Origin: Kiritimatiellota bacterium
GTDB taxonomy: Bacteria > Verrucomicrobiota > Kiritimatiellia > JAAZAB01
Assembly: GCA_026398415.1 (NCBI GenBank)
Contig: JAPLSY010000030.1
Coordinates: 85,306-149,305, forward strand
Direction of reading: 5' to 3'
DNA: 64,000 bases
Part shown: positions 58,867-64,000 of the stretch, one piece after another
Layout of the letters: every line of letters begins with the position of its first letter
Position numbering within the stretch: the stretch's first letter is position 1
The notes under the pieces: model-generated
What the model was told of the DNA's origin: nothing
The model's database searches: none
What the model saw: the letters and a program-made list of their open reading frames with translations, nothing else
Made by a program: the position numbers and the translations under genes

Positions 58867-61761
58867 TTACCTAGCCGGCTGGTACTCCGGGCCGCCGAAG
58901 GGACCCCAGACTACTAATCGGTAACCTTGGAGTGAGGGGAAAAATTCCCAGAGACCGGTGTCCTGGTGATATACTGTTGGGTCAGCCAGTCCATCGCCGT
59001 CATAATCCTCCGGAACCGGCAGGCCCCCTATAGTGACCAGAACAGCATCGCGCCATGTATAGACTCCCTGCGTAGCCAGCGAACCGGACAGCAACATTTG
59101 CCAATAAGCCATGCCGGGCGCATACACGGCTGGATCGGTCTTGCCGTCGCCATCGTAATCGGCCGTGGCCGGCAGATAACCGGATCCGCCGAACGTCCAG
59201 GTCGCAAGCTGATACCCGATGCTGGAGAAGCTGATTATCCATAGGCCGGTTGTCCGGTTATAAACCGCCGGATCAGCCAAACCGTCGCCGTCGTAATCCG
59301 CCACCACCGGCTGAAATCCTGTCTCTCCGAGGGATGAAGGACAAGGAGCATATTGTCGTGATGAAGCCAGCACCTGCCAGTAGCCATCCGCTTCGCGATA
59401 CACGCCTGGATCGGTTTTGGCATCTCCGTCAAAATCGCATTGCGCGGCCGTGAACTCCGGACCACCAAGCCAGCATTCACTCACCAGGCCGCTGGATGTG
59501 AATTTTGCCAGCCAACGCCCGCTTGAACGCTCATAAAGCGTCCTATCGGCGATCCCATCGCCGTCGTAATCGCCCGATACCGGCGTCCAACCGGCTAAAC
59601 CTGTTTCCACAACCAGCCCTTCTTGATAATCATAGCTCGAGAGCGCTACCAACCATAGACCGTCAGAACCGCGATAGATGGCGACATCGGCCTTGCCGTC
59701 GCCATCATAGTCCGCCGCCACTCCCCGCCAGGACGCCCGTAACGCGTAAGCATTGCCGCCATCCGCTCCACGGGTCACCGCCACGAAAACGGCGCTGGTT
59801 GGCGCAACCAGGATACGGCCCGCCACCGGTTGGATGGTTGCCATCAAACTGAAATCGGCATTCAGCACACGTAGTTGCGGCATGGGCGTGCCCGTCAGAT
59901 TGAGTTCCAGCCAGCCGCTTCCCGACCGCGGAATGCAATACCATCCGATCGCATCTCCAGTCAGGACGGCATTGGTACCACCCGGCGCCGTCAACACGGG
60001 AATATTGTCAACGGGACGATAATGACTGCCCATAAACCGCAGCCACTCTTCGCCGTTGGTGCTGACCACCTTGAGTGTGCCGGCATCGTTGCGCCCGGCG
60101 ATAAACGGCAACGCCAGATTGTCGTTCGTGGGCGCGAGCGCAACATTATTGAAAAACAGGAAGCCGTTTGAACCCGATAGATCCACAGGTTTTACAGCGT
60201 CCATCGCCCAATCAAAATCGAATGGACTGAGATCCGCATTGATCCAGGCCGAGACCGTTCGATTCGACCATGCCGCCGACACCGGCGAGGTGGTAATGCG
60301 TTCGCCGATCATCTCGGTATTCCAGTATTGGCCCTTGTTGTTTTTTGACATTAGCAGCAAATGATCCTGGACATTACTGAAGGCAACCTGACCATTGGTA
60401 TTACCCGCATTCCAGAACCAGCCGTTTACATGCGGCAATAAATTGGTATAGACAGTAGCGGTGGGGTCGAATACATTCAGGTATAATGTCAGGTAGCCGT
60501 TATTGGTTGTAACGCGGATCAGCCCCAACTGGCGCGCATAGAAACCCGTTATTTGTTCCAAAGGCAAAGGCGGGGTATTCGTCACCGGACTGTCGGGAAA
60601 CGGGGCAGCGTTAGTCGGCAAGGCTATTGTAAATTTATCGCGCAACGCCAGCATCAGCGCCTGCTGGGCAACGTTCTGGGCTAGACTGCCGCCATTGCAC
60701 AGGACGGCCACACCCAGGCCGCGCTCCGGCATAATCTCAAGATGGCTGTGAAAATAAGCTGTGTCCCCGCCCTTGAAGCAGGCCTGGCCCGCATACTCCA
60801 GCTTGGGGTCGGCCACGTTGTCCCAGCCCAGGCCATTACGGGTGTCGCGATTCGACGAAGCCACGGCTATATTCGTACCCTGGAAAGTCAGCATGGTCGC
60901 CAGGGCATTGGTGCTCATGAAGCGCTGGCCCTGGATCACACCGCCGCCCAACAGCATCTCGATCGCCCGCCCCATATCGTTGGCTGAGGAACACATTCCG
61001 CCGCTGGCGTGGACGTTAACAATATCGTCGGGATACGCGTTGGTGCCGAGCATCGAGCGGGCCAGTTTGCCATTGAACTGGTTCGTAATCAAAAAAAATC
61101 CGGTATTAGTCATTCCCAGTGGCTCAAAAACATCGGCGTCCACTTGCGCCACAAACGTCGTGCCGCTGAGCGCCGCTATCACGCTCTCCATGAGCGTGAA
61201 CCCGTTGTTGTTATAAGTGTCCGAAAAGTTCGGGGGATAAACCGGGTATTCATCCGCCAGGCCCTCCAGCACTTCCACCCCGAAGCGCAGATCGGGAACC
61301 GTCGTCTGGGCATAAGGGAGATAATCGCCCGGCAATCCACTCTGATGATTCATTAACAGGCGCGGCGTGATGACGGCGGCGCCGGGAAAGCGGGAATGGA
61401 AGGCAAACGTCGGTACATAGTTGGTCACCGGGAGATCCAAGGACAATTGACCCCGATCTATCTGACGCATGGCGGCCAGGGCAGTGAAGGTTTTCGAGAC
61501 GCTGCAGATGCCGTACACGGTATCCGCGTCGGCGGCTCGTCCGGCGATCGGATCCGCCAGACCGAAGCCCGTGGCCCACACGACCTGGTTGCTGTCCACC
61601 AGGACCAACGCCAGGCTGGAGGCACCGGTCGTCTGAAGTTGATTGGTAATATAGGACGATAGGTCCCGCATCGTGGCGCTATAATCCGTGGCAAACCCCG
61701 ACAAGGTGGCCGCCATCCAAAGCGCCAACCCGCAGAACGCCAATTTTATTTTGTTTTGCAT
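58867..61761 (-). CDS. Exported serine hydrolase (class C beta-lactamase-like) with FG-GAP repeats
   Basis: 964 residues. Signal peptide KLAFCGLALWMAATLSGFA. The first 380 residues are a beta-lactamase/esterase domain: S-x-x-K in GICSVSKTFTALA, Y-x-N in DTYNNNGFTLM, and a terminal FHSHLEIMPERGLG. After a beta-rich middle, six FG-GAP-like repeats run from about residue 690, each starting DYDGDGKADVAIY or similar with calcium-binding Asp ladders (one reads DFDGDAKTD). Hydrolase plus calcium-binding propeller suggests a surface-bound peptidase or esterase. Not an antibiotic resistance enzyme by context. Confidence 0.85.
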   Translation of the reverse strand: MQNKIKLAFCGLALWMAATLSGFATDYSATMRDLSSYITNQLQTTGASSLALVLVDSNQVVWATGFGLADPIAGRAADADTVYGICSVSKTFTALAAMRQIDRGQLSLDLPVTNYVPTFAFHSRFPGAAVITPRLLMNHQSGLPGDYLPYAQTTVPDLRFGVEVLEGLADEYPVYPPNFSDTYNNNGFTLMESVIAALSGTTFVAQVDADVFEPLGMTNTGFFLITNQFNGKLARSMLGTNAYPDDIVNVHASGGMCSSANDMGRAIEMLLGGGVIQGQRFMSTNALATMLTFQGTNIAVASSNRDTRNGLGWDNVADPKLEYAGQACFKGGDTAYFHSHLEIMPERGLGVAVLCNGGSLAQNVAQQALMLALRDKFTIALPTNAAPFPDSPVTNTPPLPLEQITGFYARQLGLIRVTTNNGYLTLYLNVFDPTATVYTNLLPHVNGWFWNAGNTNGQVAFSNVQDHLLLMSKNNKGQYWNTEMIGERITTSPVSAAWSNRTVSAWINADLSPFDFDWAMDAVKPVDLSGSNGFLFFNNVALAPTNDNLALPFIAGRNDAGTLKVVSTNGEEWLRFMGSHYRPVDNIPVLTAPGGTNAVLTGDAIGWYCIPRSGSGWLELNLTGTPMPQLRVLNADFSLMATIQPVAGRILVAPTSAVFVAVTRGADGGNAYALRASWRGVAADYDGDGKADVAIYRGSDGLWLVALSSYDYQEGLVVETGLAGWTPVSGDYDGDGIADRTLYERSSGRWLAKFTSSGLVSECWLGGPEFTAAQCDFDGDAKTDPGVYREADGYWQVLASSRQYAPCPSSLGETGFQPVVADYDGDGLADPAVYNRTTGLWIISFSSIGYQLATWTFGGSGYLPATADYDGDGKTDPAVYAPGMAYWQMLLSGSLATQGVYTWRDAVLVTIGGLPVPEDYDGDGLADPTVYHQDTGLWEFFPSLQGYRLVVWGPFGGPEYQPAR

Positions 61762-61819
61762 GATACTCCTTTTATTTCATATCTCCAGTAAGAACTGTTA
61801 ACTTGCGTAACAGCAACTT

Positions 61820-61848
61820 ATCGGGCGTAGCGCTGCGCGAAGCCCGAT
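61820..61848. repeat. ATCGGGC...GCCCGAT hairpin in a 304-bp gap
   Basis: 7-bp arms ATCGGGC (61820-61826) and GCCCGAT (61842-61848) around an AGCG/CGC core. A further palindromic run (TTCCCGA / TCGGGAA) lies near 61870-61900. The gap 61762-62065 holds an open minus-strand frame without homology I recognise, so it is described as repeat-bearing non-coding DNA. Confidence 0.45.
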
Positions 61849-62065
61849 GCCACCGTGGCTCGAATTCGGTTTCCCGACCGAAGTGTCGGGATTCGGGAAA
61901 GCAAGGCAAGCTTGGGCCGACTGTAGGTGCGCTACGCGAAGCATCGGACTCGTGTCCATGCAAGCGGAGCAAACCCGCAGGCGGCTCAAGATCGCCGACG
62001 CTTTTCCCGAACCAAATTCGAGGCACTGCCATAAGAAAGGCATACCTGCACAGTCCGCGTTAGGA

Positions 62066-62569
62066 CTAAAGCCCCGCGAACCGTTCGCCGACCTTGGCAC
62101 ATGCCAGCCACTGACTATACTCCGCGACCCGCGGATCGCCCTCGGGCGGCGACCAGGGGGCAAATACATTGGTCTGGGCAGAACTATACGGACCGCGTTT
62201 ACACTCGAAAAACGCGGCATCCTCTTCCAGTGCCATCCAGGTATGCCAGGCCTCGGGCGGAATTTCCAGGCCGATGGTCTGGCCGCCGCTCGCCAGCTCA
62301 ACCCGCTCCCTCAGGGAGCCATCGTCATTCAGCAGGACGACCTGCATGCGGCCTTGGACGGCAACGGCAAACTCCCACTTGTTTTCCTGCGCGTGCCGAT
62401 GCGGCCGGATATAGGTTCCCTTTTTCATGACCACGACCAGCCGCTGAATGGGGTCATCCAGGCTCTCGTGAAAATTATGATTTGTGCGCTTGCGCGGGGC
62501 CGCCGCCGCTTTCTGGCCCAGTTCCTGGATCAGCCGGGCAGTTAATTTTTTACCGGTCGTTATGCTCAT
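62066..62569 (-). CDS. WbuC-family cupin-fold protein
   Basis: 167 residues. The motif [39 protein letters not shown] is diagnostic of the WbuC cupin family found in O-antigen loci: NxH, DPIQR, and the RPHRH metal site. The second cupin half follows ([15 protein letters not shown]). The start at 62569 is chosen because AAAGGAGG lies 8 nt upstream. The ATG overlaps the stop of a short upstream frame (ATGA). Likely acts on an NDP-sugar precursor; role not established for the family. Confidence 0.88.
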   Translation of the reverse strand: MSITTGKKLTARLIQELGQKAAAAPRKRTNHNFHESLDDPIQRLVVVMKKGTYIRPHRHAQENKWEFAVAVQGRMQVVLLNDDGSLRERVELASGGQTIGLEIPPEAWHTWMALEEDAAFFECKRGPYSSAQTNVFAPWSPPEGDPRVAEYSQWLACAKVGERFAGL

Positions 62570-62793
62570 CCAACACACCTCCTTTGCAAAGAATAATTAT
62601 TGATGCTGGGCGTGAGGATAATGTTGTCAAAGTAAATGTTAATCTCGTGATCCGGAACGGCCTGAATTTCGGAAGGCAGCACCAGCCGCAACTTCTGTGG
62701 AAGATTTGTTGCTGGGTTTATTTCCGCGCCCTGCGCCCCTTCCACGGCACAAGCCGTGACAGCGGCCATCCTCAACTGCCGTAATATTTTCAC
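62566..62793 (-). pseudogene. N-terminal fragment of an SGNH/GDSL-type secreted protein
   Basis: 75 codons from a GTG preceded by GGGAGA. The segment [20 protein letters not shown] followed by [10 protein letters not shown] matches the N-terminal beta domain of PVC-bacterial SGNH/GDSL proteins (usually P-x-Y/x-AVPG-x-E-NIYFDN-x-L), but the hydrolase domain is gone: the frame stops after [13 protein letters not shown]. Its stop overlaps the WbuC ATG by 4 bp. Probably a truncation remnant, possibly still translated as a leader for WbuC. Confidence 0.5.
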
Positions 62794-62902
62794 GCTTCAA
62801 ATCTCCCGGTTAATTCGCAAAAGGAGCAAAACCCCGCCTTTCTTTGTTTTAACAGCGCCATAAGTTTGTCAAGTTCCGGGGCCGGAGTTGACAAAAGATA
62901 TT

Positions 62903-64000
62903 TTAGGAAACCATTTTTAAGTAATGCCGGCTAACATCAAGGATGCCGCCGCTGCGAGCATAGAAATCATCATCAAGTTTAAAAAGGCCCTGAAGAGTAT
63001 GCGTCCAGGGGGCATCAAAGCAGGGATGATAAGAGCGCATTAATTCCCAATCGCGGTAATTCTGATGGCCGTTTGTTTCCAGCACGCCGATTTTCAGCCC
63101 CGGAAGCGGGGCGAGCCGCGCGGCCACATTCTTGTTCCAGTCAACGAGAATCGGGTTGACGGTCAAATCGGCGCAGAAACACGGCACTCCTTTTTCGTGC
63201 GCCTTTTTTGCAATGCGCAAGCTCATACTCATGGTTTTGGCGATCGGCTTAAGCGCAATGGCGCTATAGCCCAGTTCAATCCGTTCAATTGCGTCCTTCT
63301 CGGAGTGCGCGCTTTCATCGGCCGCGAGCCGGACGGGAACATCATGAACGTCAATTTTGTATTCCTCCGGGAAAGGCTCCTCAATTATCATAATCCGTTC
63401 ACGCGCACCGATTTTTTCGGCATGATCAATCAGGCGCATCAGCCGCTCCTTGCTGTCGTATCTGCCGTTAGCATCCAGATAATATGGGATATGGCCGCTG
63501 GCAGTATGGGTGATGGCCCGGTCCTTTATCGCTGCATGGATTGAAGACAGCCGCTGTTTATCCCATGCCAGCATTTTTTCCTGGTCGCCATCCTTGTCCG
63601 GATCGGCGCCGATTTTTACTTTAAGGAAAAAGCAGCCTTCATCCACCGCCTGGATGATTTTTTCGAGCCCAACACCGTAGGACATCAACGGAATGCTGGC
63701 GAGTTCCCGATGCCTGCAGGCAAGAGCAGGCCGGCAATCGGCGGGAATCATACCGTCAAAGTTGGTAATTTTATTTTCGTGGCAATATAATTGCCAGGCG
63801 GCATTATCCACGGAAACGAGCGCATTAAGGGCAAATGTCAAGCGCAGATCTTTATTGCCGGTTATCTTTTGGCCGTATTCATAAGTGGCGGGCAGGAGTT
63901 TATCAAGCAGATCCAAGGGCGTTTCAAAGCTTGTTTCGGCGGCCCGCTGGAGGGCAAATTGCGTCATCTTATACATCATGGCGTTGCCTTCGGCCTCGGA
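62903..64000 (-). CDS. Enolase-superfamily enzyme (muconate lactonizing / mandelate racemase type), 5' truncated
   Basis: The frame is open to base 64000 with no clear start, so the N-terminal end lies outside; an ATG at 63979 gives 358 residues. The barrel shows FLKVKIGADPDKDG (KxK motif of the MLE/dipeptide-epimerase subgroup), YLDANGRYD and MIIEEPFPEE (metal Asp and Glu), VRLAADESAHS (third metal residue) and ALKPIAKT (second catalytic Lys). It abstracts a proton next to a carboxylate; racemisation, epimerisation or dehydration cannot be told apart here. A 109-bp gap separates it from the fragment at 62566. Confidence 0.82.
   Translation of the reverse strand, partial: SEAEGNAMMYKMTQFALQRAAETSFETPLDLLDKLLPATYEYGQKITGNKDLRLTFALNALVSVDNAAWQLYCHENKITNFDGMIPADCRPALACRHRELASIPLMSYGVGLEKIIQAVDEGCFFLKVKIGADPDKDGDQEKMLAWDKQRLSSIHAAIKDRAITHTASGHIPYYLDANGRYDSKERLMRLIDHAEKIGARERIMIIEEPFPEEYKIDVHDVPVRLAADESAHSEKDAIERIELGYSAIALKPIAKTMSMSLRIAKKAHEKGVPCFCADLTVNPILVDWNKNVAARLAPLPGLKIGVLETNGHQNYRDWELMRSYHPCFDAPWTHTLQGLFKLDDDFYARSGGILDVSRHYLKMVS

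Noticed and set aside
58867..61761. Beta-lactam resistance gene
   Set aside because: Class C-like esterase/peptidase domain with a long FG-GAP array; such exported fusions are not known resistance enzymes.
61772..62032. 86-codon minus-strand frame in the gap before the WbuC gene
   Set aside because: No ribosome site or recognised motif; the DNA is made of palindromic repeat pieces.

Overview
The window looks like chromosomal DNA of an uncultured, GC-rich (by eye about 55-58%) Gram-negative-like bacterium, most plausibly of the PVC superphylum near Kiritimatiellota, Lentisphaerota or Verrucomicrobiota. That placement is inferred from gene content: expanded MttB-type methyltransferase and uroporphyrinogen-decarboxylase-like families, exported parallel beta-helix proteins, a serine hydrolase with FG-GAP repeats, NPCBM-type and GH36/GH106-like glycan proteins, many sugar-phosphate-isomerase-like TIM barrels, and several lipoproteins. 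No rRNA, tRNA, CRISPR array, prophage or intact insertion sequence was recognised.

Layout. 1-6.3 kb: the 3' part of a large glycoside-hydrolase-like gene, facing a four-gene minus-strand operon (AAC(3)-like acyltransferase, amidohydrolase, alpha/beta hydrolase, MttB-like methyltransferase). 6.4-11.4 kb: plus-strand operon rlmN, FAD oxidase, HAD phosphatase and a phospholipase C/P1-nuclease-like protein. 11.5-12.9 kb: secreted beta-helix protein whose paralogue lies at 48.5-50.0 kb. 13.1-18.1 kb: five-gene operon (GntR/FCD regulator, DegT aminotransferase, URO-D-like protein, NeuB-like synthase, aldo/keto reductase) behind a 25-bp GntR-type palindrome. 18.4-21.3 kb: second MttB homologue with its own GntR regulator, then endonuclease III. 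21.4-25.0 kb: PIN-domain remnant, Nif3-like protein, thrS, and infC with an AUU start. 25.1-28.3 kb: LacI regulator and exported glycoside hydrolase, each behind the same CG-centred palindrome. 28.4-35.5 kb: cell-envelope and sugar genes. 35.6-41.3 kb: nucleoside salvage (deoA/pdp, purine nucleoside phosphorylase, cdd), CCA-adding enzyme, a zinc-ribbon protein and an FGE-like lipoprotein. 41.3-48.4 kb: TPR protein, amidohydrolase, second DegT, second URO-D-like protein, AraC regulator, isomerase and sialidase-like lipoprotein. 50.1-57.8 kb: glycogen cluster (stand-alone CBM48 protein, glgP, glgA, eukaryote-type glgB) and a ferredoxin-nitroreductase. 57.9-64.0 kb: phosphoesterase, serine hydrolase with FG-GAP repeats, WbuC cupin, and a muconate-lactonizing-enzyme relative that runs off the window.

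How the genes work together. The theme is scavenging of glycans and small methylated or carboxylated compounds in small, locally regulated operons (GntR, GntR, LacI, AraC), plus glycogen storage and nucleoside salvage.

Two repeat systems stand out. The first is a set of degenerate tandem repeats with a strict 7-nt period (AGACGAC, ATTCTGC/GCAGAAT, GTTGAGC/CTCAACG, ATGACTG, GCTGATT and CCGGCAT words, plus an 8-nt CTTCGTG-type relative). They lie almost only in gaps between co-directional genes and spill into gene ends (RlmN tail, PNP tail, GlgB N-terminus). The second is a palindromic element of about 38-46 bp, present in three copies: in the thrS leader, at the 3' end of the pyrimidine phosphorylase gene, and in frame inside the CCA-adding enzyme gene.
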